DNA of 64,000 nucleotides, taken from contig NGBS01000022.1 in the NCBI GenBank assembly GCA_002245135.1, positions 1 to 64,000 of the forward strand, written 5' to 3'. Shown here in pieces: positions 37,581 through 50,229 of the stretch (the first letter of the stretch is position 1; every line of letters begins with the position of its first letter). Under the pieces are notes generated by a model. That model searched no databases, was not told the origin of the DNA, and was given only the letters and a program-made list of their open reading frames with translations. The translations under genes were made by a program, and so were the position numbers. The DNA is from Proteromonas lacertae. Lineage: Eukaryota; Sar; Bigyra; Opalinata; Proteromonadidae.

Positions 37581-38464
37581 TATGATTCATTTCCACCCAA
37601 TAAAACAATTTTAATAAAAGATGTAAAAGCTGTTGATGTAACAAGACAAAGTGAAATGAGTGTGAGATCTTCAGCTTCAAAAGTAAATTTTAACACAATT
37701 TGATTTTTTATTTGAACATATAAAATATACAGTAAAAATTAAAGATGCATCAAGTAAAAAGAAAGATAGATAAAGTATTATTGAATGATATAAGTGGATA
37801 TGTTCTATCTCACAGTATAATAGAGTTAATGTGAGAAAGTGGAGTTGGTAAAAGAACATTATTAGATGTATTAGCAAATAGAAAAACACAAAGGAAAGAT
37901 TGAAGGTAAATTGTTATTGAATGATAAGCGATATAAAATGAAAGATTTATGTATGATAAGTGGATATGTTGAACAACTAGATAGTGGTTTAGCAATATGT
38001 ATAAGAAAATTGGTAATGGTTGGAATCGAATTAGTATCTAATCCATCAATATTATTCTTAGATGAACCAACAACAACTGGATTAGATAGTTCAGCTGTTT
38101 TATTAATATGTCAAGTCTTACAAAGAATTTCAACAAGTGATAGAAGTATAATTTGTATCTTTTGAAATATTTAAACTATTTAGTGATGTATTATTATTAG
38201 AAAGAAGTGGAAAAGTAGTATATTTTGGTCCACTTGGTGAAAATGGTAGTAAAGTAGTAGAATATATGGAAAAGATTGATGGAGTTAGTCCAATTGAAGA
38301 AGATGAAAATCCAGCTAATTGGATGTTAGATGTAAATGGAGGTGGAACAGGAAATACAAAGATCGTGAAATTTGGTGATTATTATTTCACAACAGATTTA
38401 TATCAAAATGTGGAAATAACTCTTGAGAATATAAAAATGTGGATGTGTGGTTTTTTAGTAATAT
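37581..38464 (+). pseudogene. ABCG transporter fragment, copy C
   Basis: Most complete of the three fragments. In several frames it has Walker A (ESGVGKRTLLDVLANRKT with TGA in place of the preceding Gly), SGYVEQLD, NPSILFLDEPTTTGLDSS (Walker B and D-loop), then KVVYFGPLGENGSKVVEY and DENPANWMLDVNGGG. This order is typical of the nucleotide-binding domain of PDR-type ABCG exporters. The H-loop and signature regions are damaged and the membrane domain is absent. Module homology ends near 38410. It points tail-to-tail at the propionyl-CoA carboxylase gene. Confidence 0.8.
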
Positions 38465-38647
38465 GAACTAAATATAAATTCATGTTATATTTGAAAGATT
38501 ACATATAAATATCTTGTATTTTCATAAATTTGATTTGTAAATACTTTACTATGTAGTTATTATTTTAATATATCCCATAAAAAAACAATTTTAACTAAGT
38601 CATTAAGGTATGTTTATTTGTTACTCAGGGATAATTTAACCTTTTTC

Positions 38648-40729
38648 TTAAAAATCAAATGAGAAATCCATAATAACATCATCCAAAGCTAATGTGTCTC
38701 CTTTCTTGAAGTAAACTTTGGCAATCTTACATTTCTTTGAGGCTGTTAACATATTTTGCATCTTCATAGCTTCTACTATAGCTAAGTTTGCACCTTCTTC
38801 TACTACTTGACCTTCTTTTACTAATACATCAATTAAACTACCAGCCATTGGAGAAGCTAAGAATTTGGAATGATCTACTTCTGGTTTTGGAATCATGAAT
38901 TTAGATAATTTGCTTTCTAAAGCATTTCTTACACCTACAGTGAAGTTACCTCCATTGAATTGTAATTGATAACCTTCAACTAATCTTTCCATATATTGTA
39001 CTGCTACTTCTTTTCCGTTGAATTTACCTCTCATGATTGGAACATCACTATCCATCTTATAATCAGTTACATTAAGAGTTTTACCATCTAAATCAATTGT
39101 TCCATCACATTTATCAACTACAGTGTGATCTTGTCCATTAATATTAAATACAAAGCTGTGTAATTCTTCTGGATGATAACTTCGGATTTGTTGATTATTG
39201 ACTGAAGATTTAGCGATGTATGCTTTGTGAATAGCTAAACAGGCAGCTAATAATTGTTGTGTTTCTTCTTCATTTAAGGTAACACCATGCCAACCATTGG
39301 GGAATTCTTCTGGAATGAAGTTAGTTGTGATTTTACCACTCTTGAATCTTGGATGTCTTACAACGGATTGAACAAAAGCAGCATTGTGATTTAAACCTCT
39401 AATAACGTATTCATTTAAGGCATTATCAATTCTGTCAATTGCTTCAGCTCTGTCTTTTCCCCAACATACTAATTTACAAATCATTGGGTCATAATACATT
39501 GAAATCACAGATCCTTCTTCAATACCACTATCACATCTTACACCTTCACCTCTTGGTTCTTTATATTGTTCTAAAATACCTAAAGATGGTAAGAAGTTTC
39601 TTAATGGATCTTCAGCATATACTCTGGTTTCTACAGCATGTCCATAGATTGGTAATGGCCAGTTCTTTAATCTGTCTGGTAATTCACGACCAGCAGCTAC
39701 CCAGAACATATGTTCTACTAAATCTTCATGAGATACCATCTCAGTTACTGGATGTTCTACTTGTAATCTGGTGTTCATTTCTAAGAAATAGAAATGCTTA
39801 TGTTTATCACATAAACATTCTACTGTACCAGCTGAACAATATTTAACAGCAGCTGCTAACATACAAGCTTGTGTTTGCATACTCTTTCTGGTTTCTGGAT
39901 CTAATAAAGCAGATGGAGATTCTTCTACTACTTTTTGATTACGTCTTTGAATTGAACATTCTCTTTCTGGGAAAGCACAATAGTTGCCATGTTTATCACC
40001 CATCACTTGGATTTCAATATGTCTTGGTTCTTCAATATATTTTTCGATTAAAATTCTATCATCTCCAAAGTAAGCAGCAGCTTCAGATTTGGATAATTTA
40101 TAAGCATTCTTGGCTTCTTCATCGTTCCAAGCAATTCTCATACCTTTACCACCTCCACCAGCTGAAGCTTTAATCATAACTGGATATCCAATTTCATTAC
40201 ATACTTTTGCTACTTCATTAGCTTCTACAACACCATCAAAACCTGGAATAATATTTACTTTGGCATCTTTAGCAATCTTTTTGGAGGCGATCTTATCACC
40301 CATAGCTTCGATTGCATATTTACCTGGACCACACCACATTACACCTTCTTTTTCTAATCTTTCAGCAAATCTCCAGTTTTCTGATAAGAAACCATAACCT
40401 GGATGTACAGCTTCAGCACCAGTTTTTTTTACAGCTTCTAACATTTTATCCATAACTAAATAACTTTCTTTTGATGTATTACCTCCTAAATAGAAGACTT
40501 CATCGGCCATTCTAGTATGTACAGCATTTCTATCTGCATCGGAACAAACAGCAACGGTTTTGATTCCCATACGTTTGGCAGTTTTGAATACACGACAGGC
40601 AATCTCACCTCTGTTGGCAACAAGAACTTTGCCGAAAGGTTTTTCTATTGCAGATTAATATTAAAATAAATTAATTATACCACTTGTAGCAAAACCTCTT
40701 CTTAATACAGTTGATGCAAAACGTTGCAT
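38648..40729 (-). CDS. PCCA: Propionyl-CoA carboxylase alpha subunit, mitochondrial
   Basis: Two exons (40729-40681 and 40644-38648) around a 36-nt intron encode 681 residues. The first exon adds MQRFASTVLRRGFATS, an Arg/Ser/hydroxylated presequence typical of mitochondrial import. Biotin-carboxylase features include the ATP-grasp glycine loop KASAGGGGKGMRI, ERECSIQRRNQKVVEESP, and EMNTRLQVEHPVTEM. The C-terminal biotinyl domain has the attachment Lys in VEAMKMQNMLTA, whose QN after the Lys-Met is typical of PCC rather than methylcrotonyl-CoA carboxylase. The enzyme adds CO2 to propionyl-CoA giving methylmalonyl-CoA, with a beta subunit not seen in this window. All key motifs are intact, and codon use is slightly less AT-rich than in neighbouring genes. 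Confidence 0.93.
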
Positions 40730-41920
40730 TGTTTTGGATGAAAATAGTTAGACCCTATAATATATTATAAATATAATTGAATAAAAAAGTTTATAAGTTC
40801 ATATTTATAGTAAATATCTTGAAAAAAGAGACATACCTGAATAAATGATTTTAGAGATAGACAATTCTATTGGATAGCTCGACTGAAGGTCAAACTAACC
40901 AATCAAGTTTGTTAACTTTCAATCTTGATTATCAAGAATGAATATCCATTACTATACATTTTTTTAATACTTCTAAGTTTTCTTAGAATGTTCTATATCA
41001 AATGATAATATAGTTAGGATGATTTGAATGTCAGTTGATGAATTATTTATATAAACTTACCTCCAGGTAGTTAATAGACGTCTATTATAGTTAATGTGTG
41101 ATAAGTGGGTATTTGATGTGTATGATATTAAAAATATGCATGAATCAATAAGTGTTTATTAACATATAAGTTATCATACGAAACGACATTAATGAGGAGT
41201 TGTAATATATGTAAATATTGCATTTTATACTCTGCTTTTTACTAAATGATCATAATTATTTCTGATTGATAGATTAACTTTGATTTAGAAGATGTAGATT
41301 TAAATGTAGACTTTATTTTTACTATGTATATGCATTTTGTAACTGCTTGAATTCTGGAATAATTTATTATATTTGATAACATCTACAATTATGTAATTTG
41401 CCTATTTTTTGAGAATAATTGATTCAACCAATAAGATTTCAAGTTACTTCATAATAAAAAATATAATCGTTTTTATGGCTCACTTTTTTTAAAATTCGTT
41501 TTTTAGCATTTAACATAAAATATTATAGAACATTTAACCTCTCCTACAATGATAAAAGCATGTATAATGACATTATTGATATAACTCAAATAAGTTAGTA
41601 TTACTTTTAGAAAACTCATAAACATGCATAATGAAACATATGACCTGCCTTTCATATAAATTTATAACTATAAAATAACTGTTACTTAATCTTGATTATA
41701 TAGATAAACTTACTTATTTTTACTCAATTAATCGCATAAATTTGACCTTTATTATATGTTAATAGAAATAAAATAATGTGTTAATCTTTAGCTATGTTTA
41801 AACGGAACAAACATTACTGAATAAAATAACTAAACTTTTATTTATTATAAAGTGCACCAAGTTTTATAGACTTCAAATTTCTGCTAATTATTACTGATAT
41901 TTTATTATTACACATCTAAT
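40730..41920. other. 1.2-kb gene-free stretch
   Basis: It carries the promoter of PCCA (reverse) and the 5' region of the gene at 41921. No exon or RNA is supported. One motif (GACTGAAGGTCAAAC near 40875) resembles subterminal motifs of the hAT-like element. Confidence 0.55.
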
Positions 41921-42601
41921 ATGAGTAATAATAATATAAGTGAAGAAAATGATTATAATCTCAGTCCATTAGTCGATGATCCACCTTCACCTCATGGAAT
42001 AACCTTTGACTTTGATGCTGATAAATTTAAGTGGTATGACACTCTTGGAGCCTCTTCTCATGAAAATCAGAATTTACCAAATGAGACTAGTCATAATTTA
42101 AACCAAAACAAAGAAATAGTCAGATCAAGTACATCGTCTACCGAAGAACATCGCAATGTTACAAATAGTAATATTGTGGATAATATTGCACATAACATTA
42201 GTATGCAAAGAGAATCGGTAGAAAAGGAAAAAAGGATAGAAATGTGTTCTTATTGTAAAAAGAAGAAGTACTACTACGATTTATTTCTAGTGAAAAATAA
42301 GCAAGGTAAAAATAGTTTACCTACAATATGTGTAAATTGTGCTCTAAATGAAATTGATAATATAAGGGCTATGAAAGATGTAGAATACAAGCTAGGTATA
42401 AACAATTTATTAAATCCATGCAAATGTTACAAATGTCATGCTTTTAGATCAGATTTTAGATTCAAGCACAAAAATGGTAAGAAAATCTATTGCTATTACT
42501 GCGAAAGAAAAAGATTTTTTACTTTACATCACAGAAAAGGAGCTTATTATTTCGTCTCCCAATTAGAACAGATTTATGGCGATCCAAATGAGAGCAACTG
42601 A
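41921..42601 (+). CDS. Unrecognised protein with two zinc-ribbon-like Cys pairs sets
   Basis: Single exon of 226 residues with ATG at 41921. The first 105 residues are Asn/Ser/Glu-rich and probably disordered. The C-terminal half carries CSYCKKKK...ICVNC and CKCYKCHAF...IYCYYC, two four-cysteine sets spaced like zinc ribbons, followed by basic residues (ERKRFFTLHHRKG). A nucleic-acid or protein-binding role is plausible, but I do not recognise the family. Confidence 0.7.
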   Translation: MSNNNISEENDYNLSPLVDDPPSPHGITFDFDADKFKWYDTLGASSHENQNLPNETSHNLNQNKEIVRSSTSSTEEHRNVTNSNIVDNIAHNISMQRESVEKEKRIEMCSYCKKKKYYYDLFLVKNKQGKNSLPTICVNCALNEIDNIRAMKDVEYKLGINNLLNPCKCYKCHAFRSDFRFKHKNGKKIYCYYCERKRFFTLHHRKGAYYFVSQLEQIYGDPNESN

Positions 42602-42797
42602 TTATTATTACTAATACAAACTACTACTTACTATTCACATATTTTCATATTTTTCTATTTTGTTTGTATTTACTTCATTAACCGAAATAAAAACAACAAT
42701 AAAAAATAATATCTAATCTATACAAAATAAAAGACAGATCTCTAAGTTAAATGTTTCTTTAATCTCAAATGGTGAATATTATTAAGGTTTAACTTTC

Positions 42798-43585
42798 TTA
42801 ATATTCATAAAAAGATATTTTATTAAAATAAGACACTTTAATAGGTAAAGGCTTCACTTCATCAGGTTGAATTTCTCTAAAATATTCAGGAAGAGATGAG
42901 GGAGGATTTGTTAATGAAAATATTCTAGCAGGATATCTATTATGACAACATCCCATTGATATATTTAAATAACACACTGCCAAAAAAGCAATGATTTGAA
43001 AAACTAAGGAGAAAGCTGTTCGATATAATTGCCATTGCGAATAGATTGCTTCACTTCGAGCTGATTCTGTACATTTAAAATTGGATAAACAACCTAAATC
43101 TAAAACATAATCGGGGATCTATTGTTAAAATGTATATTATTCATATAAATACCAGTAAAGAATCAAGTACAATAAAGAATGGTTGGCATAAAAGATAAAT
43201 ACAACGAGTCCAACTGTGAGAATTTGAGAATATACCATAAACTGATACTGCTGCTTCAAGAAAGAATCTTACCCATCCTAATCTCGGTTGTATATGTTAA
43301 AAAACATGACATAAATCTGAATATTATAAAAGGATATCCATTCGATCTTTTCTACTCTGATTAAAGCTAATATGAAAAAGGGCATATTCAAAACTAGTAA
43401 ATTTATCCATAAAAACACTCTTGAAAATAGTATAAACCTATTATATTTGTTAAGTATCAATACCTCCTGATAATCACAATCTCATCACTTGTTTTAAATT
43501 GTGTGCAAGGAAATACCAAAATAAAGAATATAACAGAAGCTATATAACAATATAAAACGTAATCTGCTCCTCCTAAATCAGCCAT
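42798..43585 (-). CDS. Multi-pass membrane protein, unrecognised
   Basis: It starts at the ATG at 43585 (MADLGGADYVLYCYIASV). Four or five exons join through introns of about 23-35 nt, one of them (GTTTTT...GAG, 23 nt) departing from the usual ends. Hydrophobic segments are LYCYIASVILFFILVF, VFLWINLLVLNMPFFILALI, a weaker one, and AFSLVFQIIAFLAVCYL, giving about four membrane spans. A Cys-containing loop (DLGCLSNFKCTES) precedes the last span, and the tail is Pro-rich. The total is about 235 residues. The layout resembles small tetraspanning proteins, but no family is assigned. Confidence 0.65.
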
Positions 43586-43661
43586 AATCGGTTATTTTTA
43601 TATACTACAACAAACAAGAATCAAACATATATCATAAAATTTAAATTATTAAATAATCAAG

Positions 43662-46600
43662 TTATTGATCAGACGGTTCATCATCTTTAAATGAATAATA
43701 ACGATCTGGCAACTATATTGCATAGATTATAGAATATATATATATATACAGTCATGAAATAAGAATCAATAGCTGCTCTGAATCTATTTTTATATTGTTG
43801 AGGAGGTATAATAGTCGGTAGATTTGTACTCACAGCAGATTTCACACCAGACTCAAGTCTTTTTATCAAATCATAATGTCTTAAGTAGTCAATAACTCCA
43901 ACCACTATTTCTCTTTCATTTTCATCTATTCCAATAACTAATGAATAATCTACTATATCTAACATTGACAAAAACAAAGTATCATTAATTACAGCAATAT
44001 TGATAAATGCTTTAGCTTGATCCTATTCAAATAATATATAATAAATAAATACCTGTAAAAATAATGGATATCCACCTGTATATAATCTAAAATTCTGATC
44101 TAACAAAGTCTTACTCTCACCTTCTTTCTCTTTTGCCAATCTATTTCGATCAGATCCTTTTAAATCAAACACTTTAGTAATATTTCTATCATAAAATAAA
44201 TCCTCCATTACCACTAAGAAATGAGATGTACTTTTACCACTAGCAGCATCTCTTAAAACTAATTGGTAAGTGCCTACGATTTTTACTAATATGCTAGGTA
44301 ATGAATGGTATAAATGTTTAGACATATATTCAAAATATGGTTTTGCACTATCTAAAAACATTAATAATTCTCTTTGTGATATAAATTTTACTAAAAATAA
44401 CTTATCTAATGTTTTAACGAAGTTTGCACCTGATTTTCCTCCAGTTTGATCTGATTTGATACATCGTGAAAGTGATTTAATATAATCTTCATCACTTCCA
44501 CAATATCTTCGTCTTAAAGCTGCAAACTATTCATTAATATATATATATATATATATATATATACTTGTATAGAATAATAAGTTATTACAGTAATTTTATC
44601 ATACACACCTTCCACTCTAAATTTGTGTGTTATATCAGTATTATTTTGTGATAATAACAATTTCTCAGTTTCACAAGCACCAGATGGATATTTTGAAGGA
44701 TTCTGATTCATTTCTTCCATACAACTTTTCAAACATTTTTCAAAATTTGTTTTAAATTCAAAAGAGTTTAATGAATAAGCAATATAAGAAGTTAATTCTT
44801 GAGTATAGACAAAGATCACTTTACCATCAGGACCCATCTTCAATTGAGGTTGACCTTCCTTGATATATTCAGGTATTTCTACAGCATATTTCTCTTTCTT
44901 GGATCTACTACTGGAATTATGTGTATTACTAATCATTAAAGTTGTTAAATCAGTTGGCACTTTCATTGTAGAAGGTTGTCTAGCAATATTGGCAGAAGAT
45001 GTTAATGATTGGTTATTGATATTGATATTACTATTATTTTGATTTATATTATTTGTAATATTTGGGTTACTATAACTACTGTTTGTATTAGGTGAAAGTG
45101 AATCATCATCAGAAAATGAATCATTTCTTTTGAATGAAACTGATAATGAATTGGATTCTTTGCGAAATAAGGATTGTAATTTGTCTTGAATACTTGCTTT
45201 TCTATTGGCTATTACTTTTAATTCTGGTGATATTCCATATGCTAAAGATGTATATAAAAATAATGAATAATATATATATATATACATATTGAAGGTATAA
45301 TATCATTACTCAATTTTGAATAACATGAATTACCATATGGAGTTATTGTTTGGATTTTGAAAAAATATTTTTGACCATTTGTTAAATCTTCAATTAGATA
45401 GGATGATGGTAATGGATTTCCACTAACAAAATGGTCAGTTTTACCTGGAAGAACACATATATTATATCCATTAATAATACTCGACTATTAAATAACAATA
45501 ATTATATATACATTATTTGGACTTTTCCAAGTTATATAAGCAGAAGAATCAAATGGAGTTGCTTTTACTTCAGTTGGTGGTTCTACAGTCATATTATTAT
45601 TATTACTATTTATCATATTATTATTAAAATCTAAATTAATTTCATCTGTTATAGTTGTTGCTGATGATTTATCGTGTGAACTTGAATCATCCAGTTCTGA
45701 AGTTAGTTTATTATTATCAACTGTTGATTCATTATTGGTTGTTAAATTGTTTAATTCATTACACACTGGAATTAGAATATCATTCCATTTAGTTACCCAG
45801 AAATGAAATCTTTGTTTTAGTGAATTGACGAAATAGAATGTCTTTTCTACATTATCTTTTTCTTTTGTTAATCTATTTAGAAATAAATAAATTATAGAAA
45901 TATATTATACTGATCTAAAAAGAATTCTTTCTGTTGTATTACATCAGCTTCAACTGTATTAATGATATTCTCATAGGAACTTACATCTAATCCATTCAAC
46001 TTACTGCATATATCTCTACACTCTTGTATCTTTGAACAAAATAATGTAAAAGTTTCTATTCCTTGTAATTCTAACAAGTTCCATCTTTCCTTAGTATATT
46101 CATTAAACCATTTAATATTAAATGAACTCAATGTTTTAGTAGAAATATCATAAGGAAAAGCAGTTTTATAATCAAAAGTTATCATCAAGTTATGTATTTC
46201 ATAGTATATAGAACAATCATGAAAATAACTATGTCCACATGTAGATTTCAAATGAGAATTATAAAAAGAAATCTCTAAATACTTAGCAAATGATAATTGC
46301 AATGCATCATCTGATAATTCTATTTTATTACTAGTTGTATTACATCTTTTACAATGACAAGAACAATAGATTGTTTCACCAGAATCATCTGATTTCTTTG
46401 TAATAGACACTGATAATATTCCTCTATAACAACAATATACTAAATAATGGGGATTATTATTATTGGCTTTACATTTCCTCGTGTTACATTTAAAGGTATT
46501 AAAACTAAAGGATTTTAACACTTCTCCTAAACTAGGATCTTTATCACTATAAAACTCTAATTTCTGTATAATTGGTAAATCACATTGCTTTTGATCACAT

Positions 46601-49084
46601 ATCCACATTGTTCCATATATTATATTACTACAATCATAACAACTCATTTCTTCTTCATTTGAATTGATGATAGTCCAATTACCTAGTAATTTAGCACCAT
46701 ATATAATATCAGGTGAAGATGATAAGATTGTTTGACCTTTCTTAAGTGGTGCTAAAGATGGTTCACTTTGTAGTTCAATATCTGCAGTAGATAGTTTACA
46801 ATCACCAATATACTTCAATTCTAATTTCATATTATATAATACACATAATGTATATTTCATTAAATATTTTAATGTGTGTAAAGTCTCCAAATTTTCACCT
46901 TTTAAGTAGATTGTACATCCAAATATATCATTACAGCCTTCAAAACAACAGTAAGTAGCAGTTGGATGTTTGGGTGGCTTTTTAGCATGTTTTAATGTGT
47001 CTGTAACTTCATTATTCTGTTTATCACAAACTATATCTCTTACAGCGAATGTTTTACATGTTCCTATAATATCCAATTTATTTAATTCTATTAATAATAT
47101 TATATATATAAATATATATATACGATCAATATAGTCTATATTTGTAACAATATTAGATCTAGTTAATCTTGAGACTAATTCTAATGTTTTATCTTTTACA
47201 TATGAAATTACAGTAACACCTTTCTATTATTATTAATATTAATATATAATAGTATACTTCTAAGAAAATATCAACACATAATCTATTTACATAACCTTGA
47301 ACTAATATTACATCAGGTTTACAGGTCATTATCTTTGCAGCAATAATATTCATATATTCTTTCTCTTGTTCTTTGATAATTAATAAGTTTTCGTATTTAT
47401 ATCGTATTTTATTGAAATCTAAAGATGCTCCAATTAATAAGATTCGAGGATTGTGAATATATCTTTTCATATTCTAATAAAAATATAAATAAATAATATA
47501 TACTTTATGTATAATATTCTTTCTAAACATCAATCCATCTACATATGCACTATCATCTATTTTACCTGAAGGAATACACAATATCTTTGCATAATTCAAT
47601 ATATTCCTTTGATCACCATCTTCATATGATATTTGCACTCTATTTGTGGCTAATCTTCCTAATTCATATAAAGTAGCACACCATTTCTTATCTAATGTAA
47701 CATTATATTGTGATTCTATATTAGATAAACACTGTTTTAATAGATTAATAATATAGGTTTTATATCGCTTAGTTAATTGATTATGATCCATTAAAAATTC
47801 AATTCCTAATTCATCAGAGTTTTGTGATTTCTTTCGAAATGTTGTTGAATCCCTTTTTACATTGGCGAAGAATCTAAGTGATGATCTTTTAGATAATGTC
47901 ATTGGATGTTGCAATGATGATGATACTTGTGATTGAGATGATAGTAGTTGAGATGAAGGTAACATATAAGATGATGATGATGATGGTGTTAATGAATGAC
48001 CAAATATATGTGACTGTGGTAGCTGTTGTTGATGTTGATGTTGATGATTTGATAATGATAATGATGATGATGATATAAGTGGAGGTAATAATGATATTTG
48101 TTGCTGTTGTTGTTGTGATAATGATGATGGTAGTTGTGGTTGTTGGATCGATTGTGTAAGTGGTGATAAATTATTATTACTATGTGATGATTCATTGAAG
48201 AAGAATGATGAAGAAGATGATAATATATTAGTAGTATTAGTTGGAGTTAATAGAGTATTTGTATTGATATTATGTGATTTATAAAATCCAGGGATATCTC
48301 CAGCCCAAGATCTAGTCCTACGTCTTGTTACTATTAAATAATAATAATATAAAAAATACAATCACCATATCTTTGTTGTATATTATTCTGTATAAACTCA
48401 GGTGTATCATCATTATATCTATCATAATCATCTTCGTCATCATCGTCATCAACATCATCGTCAATATTATTTTCATCATTGGTATAGTCAAAACTACTGA
48501 TACTTCCTGATAATAATCTCTTATTACTACTTGTATGACTGAATGTTTCATTCTCATTTTTAGTAGGCGTAGTGTCTGGTGATGCCTTTTTTGAATTTGG
48601 CTCTGATACAGCTGAAAATATGGTAGGTAATGGAGAATCTAATAATGAAGAGACTGTTCCACCTTCTGTTAGTCTGTTTGCTAGTATAATGTCATTAGAT
48701 GATGGTGCTTCTTCCATTAGTGATAAACAGAGATTACATATCCTGATTGTTGTGGTAAAACCAAATGGTTCACCATTAACATGATTAGAACAACAATTAG
48801 AACAAAACACTTGACCACACAAACGACAATGATGTTTTCTTTTCACTACAGTAAAACGACTATTACATAAATAGCAAATGTGACAAACACGATCTGGCAT
48901 CCAAAATCTTCTTTCCTCGGCATCTGAACCTTCATCTTCTTTTCTGTTTTCTATTTCTATTAATCACAATCATATTACTATAAATACTAGGGATAGTGAC
49001 AGGTTCTTCGAATTTCAAAATACCAACTGGGTTAAGAATTCCTTTAGGTGCAGGAAATAGAACTAACTCAACCTTTTTAGACAT
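43662..49084 (-). CDS. PIKfyve/Fab1 PI3P 5-kinase with a fibronectin-III insert
   Basis: The ATG is at 49084 (MSKKVELVLFPAPKG) and about 12 GTAT...TAG introns follow. I checked most of the junctions and found no shifts. Domains in order: a FYVE zinc finger (WMPD then RKHHCRLCGQVFCSNCC, about 48900-48700); Gln/Ser/Asp low-complexity linkers; a Cpn60/TCP1-like domain (KILCIPSGKIDDS, PDVILVQGYVNR); a Cys-rich region (CSCHCKRC); and a fibronectin-III domain (about 45590-45290). The C-terminal kinase has TGGKSGANF, FDLKGSDRNR, MLDIVDYSLVIGID and the activation-loop IIPPQQYKNRF. Total is about 1,500 residues. The kinase makes PI(3,5)P2 on endosomes and vacuoles. The fibronectin-III domain is not part of the Fab1 architecture I know. 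The gene is divergent from 49174 across 89 bp. Confidence 0.9.
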
Positions 49085-49173
49085 ATCCAATCCAATCTAA
49101 TGTAAAAGCCAGTTTTAAAAAAAGATTAACTCAAGCTAAAGTTTGTGTAATTGTTTTTTGAATTTTTTAAAAA

Positions 49174-50081
49174 ATGTCTGCAGAAAAGACAATGATGGAG
49201 CAAATGATGGAGGATTGTGGTATATTGTTGAAATATATTTGCTTTTAGAAAGAGCAAAAAGAGAAAAAGAGGAACAAGAGAAGAAAAAACTAACTCAAAG
49301 CATAGGAACATCATTAAAAGGATTAAAAGGTGCATTTAAGTATATTAATATTGACTATTAAATAGAGAGCCAGAATCAACTCATAAATTAGAAAAATGTG
49401 GTAATCCGAACTGCAATAAAACAGAATCAACTCCAGGAGAATTTAATAGATGCAAACGTTGCAAATCTATAAAATATTGCTCAAGAGATTGTCAAGCTGC
49501 TCATTGGGCTGTACATAAGAAAGAATGTAAAATTCACAAAGACGAACTACCTTTACTCAAAGCTACTACTGATAAAATGGCAAATCTTCAGATCAATGAA
49601 GTCCAACAAGCAATGAATAAAATGATGGATCAATTAAACTATGACAAGTCATGGATAACTGACGATTTAATACACGAAATACAAAATAATCCAATACTCT
49701 CTAAAAATGAACATAATACTCAATCTCCAGAATTCATCAAAGAAATGATGAGAGTGTTAGGTGATCATTTTACTAAAGTATATATATATATATATGTTAA
49801 TATGTATATAGATTGGCAAGGAAAGAGGTGAAACAGATACTGCAATACAACAACAACAACAACAACAACAACCATCTCCAGACACAATGACAGTTGATCC
49901 TGAAGTAGAAAAAGTATTATCCAATCCAGAGGTGAAATCATTACTAATGCAACCAGAAGTAATTAATATGTTGAGAGATTGTACTCAACCTGGAAGATTG
50001 AATTATTATATGAATAATCCGAAGTCTTCCGAGATAATAAAGAAATTAGCTCAGTATGGTTTGGTTCAAATACATCCATAA
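49174..50081 (+). CDS. MYND zinc-finger protein with STI1-like C-terminus
   Basis: ATG at 49174 and introns of about 28-35 nt. A short charged helix is followed by a MYND finger, with C-x4-C pairs CGNPNC and CKRCKSIKYCSRDCQ and a closing AHWAVHKKEC. Next come an Asn/Gln-containing helical part, a CAA-repeat-encoded Gln run (about 49848-49875), and a C-terminal block (VEKVLSNPEVKSLLMQPEV..., then MNNPKSSEIIKKL) like STI1/HOP repeats that bind chaperones. It could be a co-chaperone adaptor. The total is about 250 residues. All junctions are in phase. Confidence 0.83.
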
Positions 50082-50229
50082 CTTCAATTTTAAAAGAATT
50101 CTTAATTTTTTAGTTTATATAAATATATATGTTTATATTGATATAATCCTAACAATCATGATATACTATAAAAACATATATATTTATAATAGATAATAAT
50201 GTAATCTAATTCATTTGTTTGAGGAGAGT

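Noticed and set aside
47989..48195. His/Asn/Tyr-rich frame
   Set aside because: Shadow of the Gln/Ser-rich linker of the PIKfyve gene in another frame.
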